NCBI GenBank assembly: GCA_910584785.1
Contig: CAJUDX010000001.1
Location: 46,697-110,696, forward strand
Direction: 5' to 3'
DNA length: 64,000 nt
Source of the DNA: an uncultured Lachnospiraceae bacterium
GTDB taxonomy: Bacteria > Bacillota > Clostridia > Lachnospirales > Lachnospiraceae
In this document: one piece after another, positions 1 to 8,646 of the stretch
Numbering within the stretch: position 1 is the stretch's first letter
Layout of the letters: each line of letters opens with the position of its first letter
Program-made: the position numbers and the translations under genes
The notes under the pieces: model-generated
What the model was told of the DNA's origin: nothing
What the model saw: the letters and a program-made list of their open reading frames with translations, nothing else
Databases searched by the model: none

Positions 1-1
1 G

Positions 2-265
2 CAGGCAGGAAGAAGACCTGGAATAGTTATCAGCAATGAACAGTTTTTTATAAGGACTAAATTTGCGATAGTGTGTCCAATTACAAATACAAGCAACAAG
101 TTTCCTCTGCATATTCCATTGGATAACCGAACAAAAACAACGGGGGTAATATTGACAGAACATATGAAATGTTTGGACGTAATCTGTAGAAACATTCAAT
201 TCGCTGAGAAACTGCCGGAAGATTTATTAGAAAAGACATTGGCATATGTAAAGGCATTTTTCTGA
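2..265 (+). CDS. mazF: MazF/PemK-family toxin, 5' end outside window
   Basis: Reading frame 2 is open from the first base to the TGA at 263-265, giving about 87 residues of a protein cut by the window edge. The visible part has the features of a MazF/PemK endoribonuclease toxin: GRRRPGIVIS near the start, then AIVCPITNT, then RTKTTGVIL, ending in a helix (EDLLEKTLAYVKAFF). MazF toxins cleave mRNA and are normally encoded just behind a small antitoxin gene, which would lie upstream of this window. An internal ATG at 71 is not a plausible start, because it would cut off the first beta strands of the fold. Family assignment is confident; activity and the antitoxin partner cannot be judged. Confidence 0.82.
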   Translation, partial: QAGRRPGIVISNEQFFIRTKFAIVCPITNTSNKFPLHIPLDNRTKTTGVILTEHMKCLDVICRNIQFAEKLPEDLLEKTLAYVKAFF

Positions 266-344
266 TAAAAGTTTTTTTTGCTGCGTCTTGTTTCTGAAAT
301 TCATAAATTTTATAAAAATACTACTTTTTTAAACCACCCATTTA

Positions 345-353
345 TGGTATACT
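345..353 (+). promoter_or_regulatory. Extended -10 promoter for pyrH
   Basis: TGG-TATACT lies about 70 bases before the pyrH start. It has the TGn extension typical of promoters that do not need a strong -35, and only a T-run occupies the -35 position. It follows an AT-rich gap (266-344) with no other gene. Confidence 0.45.
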
Positions 354-423
354 TAAAAAAGTGCAGCAGATGCTGATGGGAAAAAGTGCAGCGGTGCTGA
401 CGAGAGATTACAGGAGAAAAACG

Positions 424-1125
424 ATGGAATCAAAGCGAGTACTGTTAAAATTAAGCGGAGAGGCTCTGGCTGGCTCGAAAAAGACGGGGTTTGATGAGGA
501 AACCGTTAAGGAGGTAGCCCGCCAGGTGAAGCTTTCTGTGGACGCCGGCGTGGAGGTCGGCATTGTCATTGGAGGGGGAAACTTCTGGAGAGGGCGTACC
601 AGCGAGGCGATTGACCGTCCGAAAGCCGACCAGATTGGGATGCTGGCTACCGTGATGAACTGCATCTATGTTTCAGAGATTTTCCGCAATGCAGGGATGA
701 AGACGGAGATTTTTACACCCTTTGCCTGCGGTACGATGACGCAGATGTTTTCTAAGGACAGCGCAAATATGTGCTTTGCCCAGGGAAAGGTTGTTTTTTT
801 TGCCGGAGGGACGGGGCATCCCTATTTTTCCACGGATACGGGGATTGCGCTCAGGGCGATTGAGATGGAGGCGGACTGTATTCTTTTGGCTAAGGCGATT
901 GACGGGGTTTATGACAGCGATCCCAAGTTAAATCCCGAGGCGAAAAAGTATGAGGAAATTTCCATTCAGGAAGTGATTGACAAGAAGCTGGCTGTGGTGG
1001 ATTTGACCGCTTCCATTATGTGCATGGAGCACCATATGCCGATGGCAGTGTTCAGTTTAAATGAAAAGGACGGCATTGCCAATGCGATGCAGGGGAAGAT
1101 TCATGGCACGATTGTTACCGCATAA
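424..1125 (+). CDS. pyrH: UMP kinase
   Basis: Phosphorylates UMP to UDP with ATP in pyrimidine nucleotide synthesis, as a cytosolic hexamer. The 233-aa product is of normal length for bacterial UMP kinases (amino-acid kinase fold). It shows the N-terminal KLSGEAL loop (residues 9-15), GGGNFWRGR (50-58), the [11 protein letters not shown] segment and a C-terminal nucleotide-binding region. The ATG at 424 is preferred over the GTG at 361 because AGGAG stands seven bases before it and homologues begin just ahead of the [12 protein letters not shown] segment. It leads the pyrH-frr-uppS-cdsA-dxr-rseP run, an order common in Firmicutes that ties nucleotide, translation and envelope-lipid genes together. 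Confidence 0.95.
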   Translation: MESKRVLLKLSGEALAGSKKTGFDEETVKEVARQVKLSVDAGVEVGIVIGGGNFWRGRTSEAIDRPKADQIGMLATVMNCIYVSEIFRNAGMKTEIFTPFACGTMTQMFSKDSANMCFAQGKVVFFAGGTGHPYFSTDTGIALRAIEMEADCILLAKAIDGVYDSDPKLNPEAKKYEEISIQEVIDKKLAVVDLTASIMCMEHHMPMAVFSLNEKDGIANAMQGKIHGTIVTA

Positions 1126-1208
1126 CGGCAGCTGCCTTGGCTGCGGCAGACGATTTTTTGATTGGGCATAGCTTATCGGATAAATATAATGACGAGGAGG
1201 GTTTTTTT

Positions 1209-1760
1209 ATGCAGGATATTAAAGTTTATGAAGATAAGATGAATAAGACATTGGACAACCTTCAGGGAGAGTATGGGACGATCCGTGCAGGGCGGGCAAA
1301 TCCGCATGTTTTGGACAAGATTAAAGTGGATTATTACGGCACACCTACCCCGATCCAGCAGGTGGGGAATATTTCCGTTCCCGAAGCGCGCATGATCGTG
1401 ATTCAGCCATGGGAGAAATCGCTGTTAAAGGCGATTGAAAAAGCGATCCTTACCTCCGATTTAGGGATTAACCCGACAAATGACGGAAGCGTAATCCGGC
1501 TGATCTTCCCGGAGCTGACCGAGGATCGGCGTAAGGAATTATCTAAGGAAGTAAAGAAAAAAGGCGAGAATGCCAAGGTAGCCGTGCGCAACATCCGCCG
1601 CGATGCCAATGATACATTTAAAAAGCAGGAGAAGGCAAGCGAGATTTCCGAGGACGATTTAGAGGAAGTTATCGACAAGATGCAGAAGCTGACCGACAAG
1701 ATGATTGAAAAAATTGACAAGGCGATCGAGGCAAAGACGAAGGAGATTATGACGGTTTAG
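1209..1760 (+). CDS. frr: Ribosome recycling factor
   Basis: Splits post-termination ribosomes together with EF-G. The product is 183 aa, matching the roughly 185-aa family. It contains the long three-helix bundle (residues about 1-30 and 105-183) and the beta/alpha domain with [11 protein letters not shown] and [12 protein letters not shown]. The ATG at 1209 follows GAGGAGG with seven bases spacing; the frame extends upstream to 1137, but those extra residues do not belong to the family. It lies 83 bases downstream of pyrH, probably in the same transcript. Confidence 0.96.
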   Translation: MQDIKVYEDKMNKTLDNLQGEYGTIRAGRANPHVLDKIKVDYYGTPTPIQQVGNISVPEARMIVIQPWEKSLLKAIEKAILTSDLGINPTNDGSVIRLIFPELTEDRRKELSKEVKKKGENAKVAVRNIRRDANDTFKKQEKASEISEDDLEEVIDKMQKLTDKMIEKIDKAIEAKTKEIMTV

Positions 1761-1776
1761 GCGATAAGAAGGTAAG

Positions 1777-1943
1777 TACTGTTCACATAGCTGCCGGTTA
1801 CAGTGAACGCATGTGAACAGTAATGTTAAGCGTGGGGCGGGGTGTGAATCCTGCCCTGATTTTTCGTAAACGGATGTAAGGTTACTGCATGGGGAGATTT
1901 ACGCCGGATGTGCAGAAGTTACCGTGCGCATGTAAACCGTAAT
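1777..1943. repeat. Diverged palindromic repeats in frr-uppS gap
   Basis: Two related palindromic units lie at 1797-1824 and 1918-1943. Both fit GTTAC-x-GTG..GCATGT-x-AAC-x-GTAAT. In addition TACTGTTCACAT (1777-1788) is a perfect inverted repeat of ATGTGAACAGTA (1811-1822). There is no T-run, so this resembles dispersed palindromic (REP-like) DNA more than a terminator. Confidence 0.6.
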
Positions 1944-1963
1944 CTGCAGAAAGGGAGGATAAG

Positions 1964-2677
1964 ATGAATACCGAAGAGAGAATACCGCGCCATGTGGCCC
2001 TGATTCTGGACGGGAACGGGCGATGGGCAAAGAAGCGGGGGCTGCCCCGGACGATGGGGCATAAAGAGGGCTGCAAGACGGTGGAAAAAACCGTGGAGAT
2101 TGCAGCCAGGATGGGCATTGAATATTTGACGGTTTATGGGTTTTCTACGGAAAACTGGAAGCGTTCTTCGGAGGAAGTAGGAGCGCTGATGCAGCTTTTC
2201 CGCTACTATATGGTTCGTCTGTTAAAGATTGCAAAGCAAAATAATGTCCGGGTGAAGATGATTGGCGACAGACGAAGATTTGATGAGGATATTATTGAGG
2301 GAATTAACCGCCTGGAGCGGGAAACGAAAGAGAATACCGGACTGACCTTTGTGATTGCGGTAAATTACGGGGCAAGGGATGAGATAACGAGAGCGGTGTC
2401 CCGGCTAGCGGCAGACTGTGTGCAGGGCAGGGTGAAGGCAGAGGAGATTACAGAGGATGTTCTTTCCTCCTATCTGGATACGGCGGGGATGCCGGACCCG
2501 GATCTTTTAATCCGTACCAGCGGGGAAATCCGTCTGTCTAATTATCTGCTCTGGCAGCTGGCCTATACGGAAATCTATGTTACTGACTGTTTATGGCCGG
2601 ATTTTAATGAAGAGGAATTGAAAAGGGCAGTTGTGCAGTATAATAAAAGAGAGCGGAGATTTGGGGGAGTGAAGTAG
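1964..2677 (+). CDS. uppS: Undecaprenyl diphosphate synthase (cis-prenyltransferase)
   Basis: Condenses isopentenyl diphosphate units onto farnesyl diphosphate to make the C55 lipid carrier for peptidoglycan. The 237-aa product shows LDGNGRWAKKRG (catalytic Asp-16), YGFSTENWKR, and the C-terminal LLIRTSGEIRLSNYLLWQ and WPDF motifs of the family. GGGAGG precedes the ATG. It is followed by cdsA and dxr, so two isoprenoid genes and a phospholipid gene sit together. No anomalies. Confidence 0.96.
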   Translation: MNTEERIPRHVALILDGNGRWAKKRGLPRTMGHKEGCKTVEKTVEIAARMGIEYLTVYGFSTENWKRSSEEVGALMQLFRYYMVRLLKIAKQNNVRVKMIGDRRRFDEDIIEGINRLERETKENTGLTFVIAVNYGARDEITRAVSRLAADCVQGRVKAEEITEDVLSSYLDTAGMPDPDLLIRTSGEIRLSNYLLWQLAYTEIYVTDCLWPDFNEEELKRAVVQYNKRERRFGGVK

Positions 2678-2783
2678 AAAATGATGGGTAAGCAACGGAG
2701 TGAAGAGGCTGTCCCGCTTTAATGGGAATTTTGCGTTTTTTGCTGTAAACTCCGGGCACTCCACAGGGGATAAGGAGGATAAA

Positions 2784-3584
2784 ATGTTTGCAACCAGGCT
2801 TATCAGCGGAATTATTTTGGTTGTGCTGGCACTTTTTTTGGTGGGACAGGGAGGAGTTGTTTTGTTTTTGGCCTCTCTTGGCATTTCCGTGATCGGGCAG
2901 TATGAACTGTATCGGGTGACGAAGATGGAAGATAAGCTGTTAGGCGCTGTGGGCTATGCAGCCGGGGCAGCCTACTATGTGCTTTTGTGGTATGGACAGG
3001 GGCATTATATTACGCTTGTGGCTATCGGGGCGCTGATGCTGTTTATGACTATTTATGCCATTACCTTTCCCAAGTACGGGACGGAACAGGTGACAGTAGC
3101 TTTTTTTGGCATCTTTTATGTGGCGGTGATGTTTTCTTATCTCTACCAGGTTCGGGCAATGGCGGACGGAAAGTATCTGGTTTGGCTGATTTTTTTAAGT
3201 TCCTGGGGATGCGATACCTGCGCTTACTGTGTGGGAATGCTGCTTGGGAAGCATAAGCTGGCACCGGTGCTCAGCCCGAAAAAATCTATTGAGGGAGCTG
3301 TGGGCGGCGTGGTCGGGGCAGCCCTTCTTGGACTGCTTTATGCGTCGCTGTTTGGGCATGAGATGACGGACGTGGCTAACCCTCACCTGGCCTGTGCGGC
3401 TGCCTGCGGGATTGCCGCGGTGATTTCACAGATTGGCGATCTGGCGGCTTCGGCGATTAAGCGAAACCATGAAGTGAAGGATTACGGACATTTAATTCCC
3501 GGACACGGGGGCGTGCTGGATCGGTTTGACAGTATGCTCTTTACGGCGCCGGCGATTTATTTTGCACTGACTTTTTTAAAATAG
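2784..3584 (+). CDS. cdsA: Phosphatidate cytidylyltransferase
   Basis: Integral membrane enzyme making CDP-diacylglycerol from phosphatidate and CTP, the branch point of phospholipid synthesis. The 266-aa product has about eight hydrophobic segments and the complete CDS signature near the C-terminus (SAIKRNHEVKDYGH followed by IPGHGGVLDR). AAGGAGG at 2772-2778 supports the ATG at 2784. The frame is open back to 2700, but the upstream stretch is hydrophilic and lacks a ribosome-binding site. Probably co-transcribed with uppS and dxr. Confidence 0.95.
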   Translation: MFATRLISGIILVVLALFLVGQGGVVLFLASLGISVIGQYELYRVTKMEDKLLGAVGYAAGAAYYVLLWYGQGHYITLVAIGALMLFMTIYAITFPKYGTEQVTVAFFGIFYVAVMFSYLYQVRAMADGKYLVWLIFLSSWGCDTCAYCVGMLLGKHKLAPVLSPKKSIEGAVGGVVGAALLGLLYASLFGHEMTDVANPHLACAAACGIAAVISQIGDLAASAIKRNHEVKDYGHLIPGHGGVLDRFDSMLFTAPAIYFALTFLK

Positions 3585-3641
3585 AGATTCGTGTGTTTGA
3601 TTAAAGGCTGATGAAGTATTAATACTAAAAGAGGTAAGAAC

Positions 3642-4874
3642 ATGGAAAGAAAGATTGCCATTTTGGGTTCTACAGGTTCGATAGGGACGCAGACACTGGA
3701 GATTGTCCGCAGGAACGGGGATATCCGGGTGACGGCTCTGGCGGCGGGAAGGAATATTGAATGTCTGGAAGCGCAGATTCGGGAGTTTTCGCCGGAACTG
3801 GCCTGTGTATGGGATGAGGAAAAGGCGAAAGAACTGCGGGTTAAGGTGCAGGATCTTCCGGTGAAGATTGTGTCCGGGATGGATGGTTTGATTGAAGCGG
3901 CATTAGAACCGTCGGCTCAGATTGTGGTTACGGCAGTGGTGGGGATGATTGGGATTCGGCCCACGATTGCGGCGATGGAGGCGGGGAAGGATATTGCCCT
4001 GGCAAATAAGGAAACTTTGGTGACTGCCGGACATTTGATTATGGATTTGGCGAAGAGAAAGGGAGTAAGGATTCTTCCGGTGGATTCTGAGCACAGTGCG
4101 ATTTTCCAGTGTCTGCACGGCGAACGGTCGGATCGTCTGTATGGCGGGTGGACAGATGATGTAAGCCTAGGCAGAGCCGGACAGGATGAAGGGCAGACAG
4201 CGGGGAATACGATTGCAAAGATTCTTCTGACAGCTTCGGGCGGGCCGTTCCGAGGACGGACGAAAGAACAACTTAAAAACGTTCAGTTGGAAGACGCCTT
4301 AAAGCATCCGAACTGGGCGATGGGGCAGAAGATTACCATTGATTCTTCGACCATGGTCAATAAGGGACTGGAAGTGATGGAGGCCCGCTGGCTGTTTGAT
4401 GTGGGCTTTGACCAGATTCAGGTAGTGATTCAGCCGCAGAGCATTATTCATTCGATGGTGGAATTTGAGGACGGGGCGGTGCTGGCACAGCTTGGCACGC
4501 CGGATATGAAGCTGCCCATCCAGTATGCGCTTTATTATCCTAAGCGGCGCTTCCTTGCAGGGGATCGGCTGGATTTTGAAAAGCTTCAGGAAATTCGGTT
4601 TGAGAAGCCAGATCGGGAAACCTTCCGTGGTCTGGCTCTGGCCTATCAGGCGGGGCGGGAAGGAGGCACGGTGCCTACGGTGTTTAATGCAGCTAATGAA
4701 ACGGCAGTGCGTCTTTTCTTGCAGAGAAAGATTTCCTATCTGCAGATTGTGGAATTGATTGAACGGGCGATGGAGGGGCATAGGAAGGCAGAAAATCCTT
4801 CCGTGGAGCGGATATTGGAAGCGGAAGCGGAGGCCGAGGAATTTGTGCTGCAGGCGGCGTCCGGGATGAGATGA
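3642..4874 (+). CDS. dxr: 1-deoxy-D-xylulose 5-phosphate reductoisomerase
   Basis: Second step of the MEP isoprenoid pathway: NADPH-dependent rearrangement and reduction of DXP to MEP. At 410 aa it is slightly long. Visible motifs are LGSTGSIGTQTL (NADPH binding), NKETLVTAG, VDSEHSAIFQC (metal and substrate), SGGPFRG and HPNWAMGQKI-TIDSSTMVNKGLE. Between FQCLHGE and ILLTASGG there are about 25 extra residues (RLYGGWTDDVSLGR and onward) where most homologues have a short loop. All catalytic motifs are intact, so it should be active. ispG of the same pathway is 1.9 kb downstream. Confidence 0.95.
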   Translation: MERKIAILGSTGSIGTQTLEIVRRNGDIRVTALAAGRNIECLEAQIREFSPELACVWDEEKAKELRVKVQDLPVKIVSGMDGLIEAALEPSAQIVVTAVVGMIGIRPTIAAMEAGKDIALANKETLVTAGHLIMDLAKRKGVRILPVDSEHSAIFQCLHGERSDRLYGGWTDDVSLGRAGQDEGQTAGNTIAKILLTASGGPFRGRTKEQLKNVQLEDALKHPNWAMGQKITIDSSTMVNKGLEVMEARWLFDVGFDQIQVVIQPQSIIHSMVEFEDGAVLAQLGTPDMKLPIQYALYYPKRRFLAGDRLDFEKLQEIRFEKPDRETFRGLALAYQAGREGGTVPTVFNAANETAVRLFLQRKISYLQIVELIERAMEGHRKAENPSVERILEAEAEAEEFVLQAASGMR

Positions 4875-4901
4875 AAAGCCGGGATAAGAGTCCGTGGAAT
4901 G

Positions 4902-4987
4902 GAAGAATGAAATAGATGGAAGAAAGAAATAGTAATAGAAGAAAGAAATAGTTATAAAAGAAAGAAATCAATGGAAGAAAGAGATAG
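4902..4987 (+). repeat. Purine-rich degenerate tandem repeat
   Basis: About five imperfect copies of GAAGAAAGAAATAG with spacers of 3-6 bases fill the gap between dxr and rseP and end just before the rseP ribosome-binding site. No coding capacity is apparent. Slippage-prone sequence is the simplest explanation. Confidence 0.65.
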
Positions 4988-5002
4988 AAAGCAGGTGGTA
5001 AA

Positions 5003-6103
5003 TTGCTGAATATAGTTGCTGCAATCCTGTTATTTGGATTTATTATTATGTTTCATGAACTGGGTCACTTTCTGCTGGCGAAGGCCAATGGGGTGGCGGT
5101 GATGGAGTTTTCCATCGGCATGGGGCCAAGGCTGGCTTCGGTGGTGTGGAGGGGGACGCGGTATTCGCTGAAAATCCTTCCCCTCGGCGGTTCCTGTGCC
5201 ATGGCTGATGAAGATACGGACAGCGGCGATCCGAACGGATTTTTAAGCAAGTCGGTCTGGGCAAGGATTTCGGTGATTGCGGCGGGGCCGGTGTTTAATT
5301 TTATTCTGGCGTTTATTTTCGGTGTGATTATTGTCTGGTACTGCGGGTATGATCTGCCTGTGATTTCCGGGATTATGGAAGGTTATCCGGCGGAGGCTGC
5401 GGGAATCGAGGAGGGCGATATTATTTTCTCGATTAACGGGAAAAAACTGATGGAATACCGGGATTTGCAGCAGTATTTAATGCTTCACCCGGAAGAAGAA
5501 CTGATCATGGAGTGCGGGCGGCTGACCGACGAGGCGAAGGCGGCGGGAGTAAACTGGTATACGTATTCCGGGAAGGAACAGGTAAAACGCTATACGGCGA
5601 CGCTGGCAACGCGCTACAGCGAGGAAAATAAAGCTTATATGATGGGCATTGAGCATCAGATGGAGTACCATAAGCCCAAGGGAATCGGACATTTGTTCAG
5701 CCTGGGCTGGCATGAGGTGATTTTCCAGGGAAGATCGGCAATTGAGAGTTTCCGGCTTTTGTTCCGGGGGTATTTGGGCACGGAAGATCTGGGAGGCCCG
5801 GTGCGCATTGTGGCGGAGATGGGCGAAACGGTCGGTGAAGTTCGATCGGCGGGGTGGCTGAGCGTACTGCTGACGTTAATGAATATCGGCGTGGTGTTAA
5901 GTGCGACCCTGGGGACGATGAATCTTCTTCCGATTCCTGCATTAGACGGGGGAAGGCTTGCGTTTCTTCTGGTAGAAGCTGTCCGCGGAAGAGCCATCAG
6001 CCAGGAAAAAGAGGGCATGATTCATCTGGCAGGAATGGTTGTACTGATGGGGCTTATGCTGTTGATTATGTTTAATGATATTCGGAATTTGATTTTCCGG
6101 TAG
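5003..6103 (+). CDS. rseP: RIP (site-2) metalloprotease, RseP/RasP family
   Basis: Intramembrane zinc protease that cuts transmembrane segments of anti-sigma factors or cell-division proteins after a first cleavage outside. The 366-aa product has HELGH in the first membrane segment (His-18, Glu-19, His-22), a PDZ domain (roughly residues 110-180), and the second active-site motif LLPIPALDGGR near residue 315, with a C-terminal membrane helix. It starts at TTG, supported by AGGTGG a few bases upstream and by the family's characteristic start directly ahead of the first helix. Its substrate here is unknown; the zf-HC2 protein at 61676 is a type of protein that could be one, but this is only inference. 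Confidence 0.93.
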   Translation: MLNIVAAILLFGFIIMFHELGHFLLAKANGVAVMEFSIGMGPRLASVVWRGTRYSLKILPLGGSCAMADEDTDSGDPNGFLSKSVWARISVIAAGPVFNFILAFIFGVIIVWYCGYDLPVISGIMEGYPAEAAGIEEGDIIFSINGKKLMEYRDLQQYLMLHPEEELIMECGRLTDEAKAAGVNWYTYSGKEQVKRYTATLATRYSEENKAYMMGIEHQMEYHKPKGIGHLFSLGWHEVIFQGRSAIESFRLLFRGYLGTEDLGGPVRIVAEMGETVGEVRSAGWLSVLLTLMNIGVVLSATLGTMNLLPIPALDGGRLAFLLVEAVRGRAISQEKEGMIHLAGMVVLMGLMLLIMFNDIRNLIFR

Positions 6104-6173
6104 AGGGGAAAAACGCAGGTTTTGTAATAGCGGATAAAATTAGGTTATTGGAAAATGATTTGGAGGCAGAGTT

Positions 6174-6626
6174 ATGCAGGAGATTCGTCGGGCAAACAAG
6201 GAAGATATTTCCCGGATTGCGGAAATTCTTGTATTTACCAAAAGGGTAAGTTATCGTCCGATTTTTCAGAATGACCAGTTCTCATTTATCAATCTCCAGG
6301 TGCTTCCTCTGGCGCAGGAATATCAGGAAGATAAAGGCCGCCTTGGGCGTACATGGGTGTTTGATGATGGATTTGTAAAGGGGATGCTGGAAACGCAAGG
6401 GGAGGAACTGACAAAACTCTATGTGGATTCTTTTTTCCAGGGGATGGGAATTGGTGCTAAATTGATGGATTTTGCGGTATCCAGGCTTGGGGTACGGTTT
6501 TTGTGGGCGCTGGAGAAAAATAAAAAGGCGATTGCATTTTATCGTACACATGGATTTGAACGGACTGGAGAGAGGATGCTGGAAGAGGGGACGCCGGAGT
6601 ATTTGGTGGAGATGGAGCGAAGGTAA
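6174..6626 (+). CDS. GNAT-family N-acetyltransferase
   Basis: 150-aa single-domain acetyltransferase of the Gcn5-related superfamily, which transfers acetyl from acetyl-CoA to an amine. The acetyl-CoA loop is seen as FFQGMGIGAKLMDFA (about residues 88-102), followed by ALEKNKKAIAFYRTHGF, the usual motif-B segment. Substrate cannot be predicted. GGAGG precedes the ATG. It lies between rseP and ispG and may be carried on the same transcript. Confidence 0.85.
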   Translation: MQEIRRANKEDISRIAEILVFTKRVSYRPIFQNDQFSFINLQVLPLAQEYQEDKGRLGRTWVFDDGFVKGMLETQGEELTKLYVDSFFQGMGIGAKLMDFAVSRLGVRFLWALEKNKKAIAFYRTHGFERTGERMLEEGTPEYLVEMERR

Positions 6627-6726
6627 GATTGTATTAGGGAAAAGTAGAAGGTAAGATTGCCTTTGGAAAAAAGCATAAGAAAAAATGTATTTGGAAAATA
6701 TGGAAGAAACAGGATGGGTGGAATCG

Positions 6727-7812
6727 ATGAGCAGAGAAACAACACGAAAGGTTAAAATTGGAAATTGTGTAATTGGCGGGGGAAGTCCGGTGGCAATTCA
6801 GTCAATGTGCAATACACACACCGAAGATATCCGGGCTACAGTGGCACAGATTCACCGTCTGGAGGAAGCTGGCTGTGAGATCGTCCGGGTGACGGTGCCG
6901 ACAAAAGAAGCAGCCCTGGCTGTGCGGGAGATTAAGAAAGAGATATCGATTCCTTTGGTGGCGGATATTCACTTTGATTATAAGATGGCGATTGCCGCGA
7001 TGGAAAACGGCGCAGATAAGATTCGGATTAACCCGGGCAATATCGGCTCGGCTGACCGGGTTAAGGCTGTGGTGGATGCAGCAAAGGCGCTTCATATTCC
7101 TATTCGTGTGGGAGTAAACAGCGGATCGTTGGAGAAAGAGATTCTGGAAAAATATGGAAGGGTGACGGCGGAAGGGCTGGTGGAGAGTGCATTGGCTCAG
7201 GTAAAGCGGATTGAAGATTTTGGCTATGATAACCTGGTGATCAGCATAAAGTCGTCGGATGTCATGATGTGTGTAAAGGCGCATGAATTGATTGATCAGC
7301 AGACCAATTATCCTCTGCATGTGGGAATTACCGAGGCGGGAACGCTGTATTCAGGCAATATTAAATCTTCCGTGGGTCTTGGGCTGATCTTAGGGCAGGG
7401 AATTGGCGATACCATCCGTGTATCCTTAACGGGCGATCCGGTGGAGGAGATTAAGACGGCAAAGCTGATTCTTCGGACATTAGGTCTTAGGAAGGGCGGA
7501 ATCGAGGTAGTTTCCTGCCCAACCTGCGGGAGGACACAGATTGACTTGATTTCCCTGGCTAATGCAGTAGAAACGATGGCTGCGGAGTTTGATGATCTCA
7601 GTGGTGTCAAGGTTGCTGTGATGGGCTGCGTGGTCAATGGACCGGGAGAGGCAAAGGAAGCCGATTTAGGGATTGCCGGGGGCCGCGGGGAAGGTCTGTT
7701 GATCCGAAAAGGAGAGGTTATCCGAAAAGTGCCGGAAGGTGAGCTTTTGCAGGTGCTTAGGGAGGAGCTCTTGCAGCTTCGGAAGCAGAGGATAAAAGTT
7801 AGTTCGTGTTAA
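6727..7812 (+). CDS. ispG: 4-hydroxy-3-methylbut-2-en-1-yl diphosphate synthase
   Basis: Iron-sulfur enzyme of the MEP pathway converting MEcPP to HMBPP. The product is 361 aa of the short bacterial form: TIM-barrel N-terminal part (IQSMCNTHTED, VRVTVP, VADIHFDYKMA, RINPGNIG) and a C-terminal 4Fe-4S domain with CPTCGR and GCVVNGPGEA cysteines. The ATG at 6727 is chosen over that at 6685 because the former has a GG-rich ribosome-binding site and matches the family's N-terminus. It completes the MEP/prenyl group with dxr and uppS. Normally polC would follow closely; here an AT-rich cassette intervenes. Confidence 0.95.
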   Translation: MSRETTRKVKIGNCVIGGGSPVAIQSMCNTHTEDIRATVAQIHRLEEAGCEIVRVTVPTKEAALAVREIKKEISIPLVADIHFDYKMAIAAMENGADKIRINPGNIGSADRVKAVVDAAKALHIPIRVGVNSGSLEKEILEKYGRVTAEGLVESALAQVKRIEDFGYDNLVISIKSSDVMMCVKAHELIDQQTNYPLHVGITEAGTLYSGNIKSSVGLGLILGQGIGDTIRVSLTGDPVEEIKTAKLILRTLGLRKGGIEVVSCPTCGRTQIDLISLANAVETMAAEFDDLSGVKVAVMGCVVNGPGEAKEADLGIAGGRGEGLLIRKGEVIRKVPEGELLQVLREELLQLRKQRIKVSSC

Positions 7813-7833
7813 TTGAGGATGTAATAAATAAAA

Positions 7834-8628
7834 ATGAGGATAATGTTTTGGAATACACACAGAAATAAAGCGATTAATGAATATATTGTATCTCTTGTTA
7901 TGGATTATGATATTGATATATTTATTATGGCTGAATATAATGCGGATGAAATAGAATTGGATAGGTTGCTTAAAAAATATTATTTAAAACATTCTGCTTG
8001 CTTTACTGGTGGCTGTAAGGGAATGAGTATCTGGAGCAATTATGAAAATATGAAATCTGGTCCCCATGATACACATTATTCTATTCAGGTGGTTAATGAT
8101 AAATATATTTTATGTTGTGTTCATTTAATATCTGATGCATATGGAGATATGTCTGATGAAAGACATAAAAATATGAGGGAGATAGTATATGAGATTCAAC
8201 AATTTGAGAAGGAAGTAATTTCAAAAAATACAATAATTATTGGAGATTTTAATGAAGCACCATACGATAAAGGCTGTTTAAGTGCAGATGGTTTTCATGG
8301 TTTGCCAGCGTTGACGATAAAGGATAGACCAAATCGAAAAGTTGGCAGCACGGAATATAGAAAGTTTTATAATCCTATGTGGAATTTTATGGGAGATTTT
8401 TTTTATCCGCCGGGAACTTATTATTTGAATCGATCTAAATTATATTTACCAATGTGGTATATTGTGGATCAAGTGGTATTGAGTCAGGATATTTTACCAT
8501 TATTTAAGAAGGAAAGTTTAAAAATAATAACTTCCTGCAGCTATTCTGATTTGAGGGATAAAAATGATCATCCAGATAAAAAGATAAGTGATCATTTTCC
8601 AATTGTCTGTGAAATAAAAGATAAGTAG
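7834..8628 (+). CDS. Endonuclease/exonuclease/phosphatase (EEP) fold protein
   Basis: 264-aa protein with EEP superfamily landmarks in order: FWNTHRN (5-11), AEYN (about 36), GDFNEAP (about 138-144), and a closing DKKISDHFPIV (about 249-259) that carries the catalytic Asp-His. The superfamily includes DNases, sphingomyelinase-like and inositol-phosphate phosphatases, so the substrate is open. The gene is much richer in A+T than ispG and polC on either side and is followed 18 bases later by a gene of similar composition, which together suggest a transferred two-gene unit. No signal peptide is seen, so it should act in the cytosol. Confidence 0.8.
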   Translation: MRIMFWNTHRNKAINEYIVSLVMDYDIDIFIMAEYNADEIELDRLLKKYYLKHSACFTGGCKGMSIWSNYENMKSGPHDTHYSIQVVNDKYILCCVHLISDAYGDMSDERHKNMREIVYEIQQFEKEVISKNTIIIGDFNEAPYDKGCLSADGFHGLPALTIKDRPNRKVGSTEYRKFYNPMWNFMGDFFYPPGTYYLNRSKLYLPMWYIVDQVVLSQDILPLFKKESLKIITSCSYSDLRDKNDHPDKKISDHFPIVCEIKDK

Positions 8629-8646
8629 ATTTATTGGAGGTATAGG

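Noticed and set aside
4299..4781. 160-codon minus-strand frame opposite dxr
   Set aside because: Antisense to a clear dxr, with no independent support.
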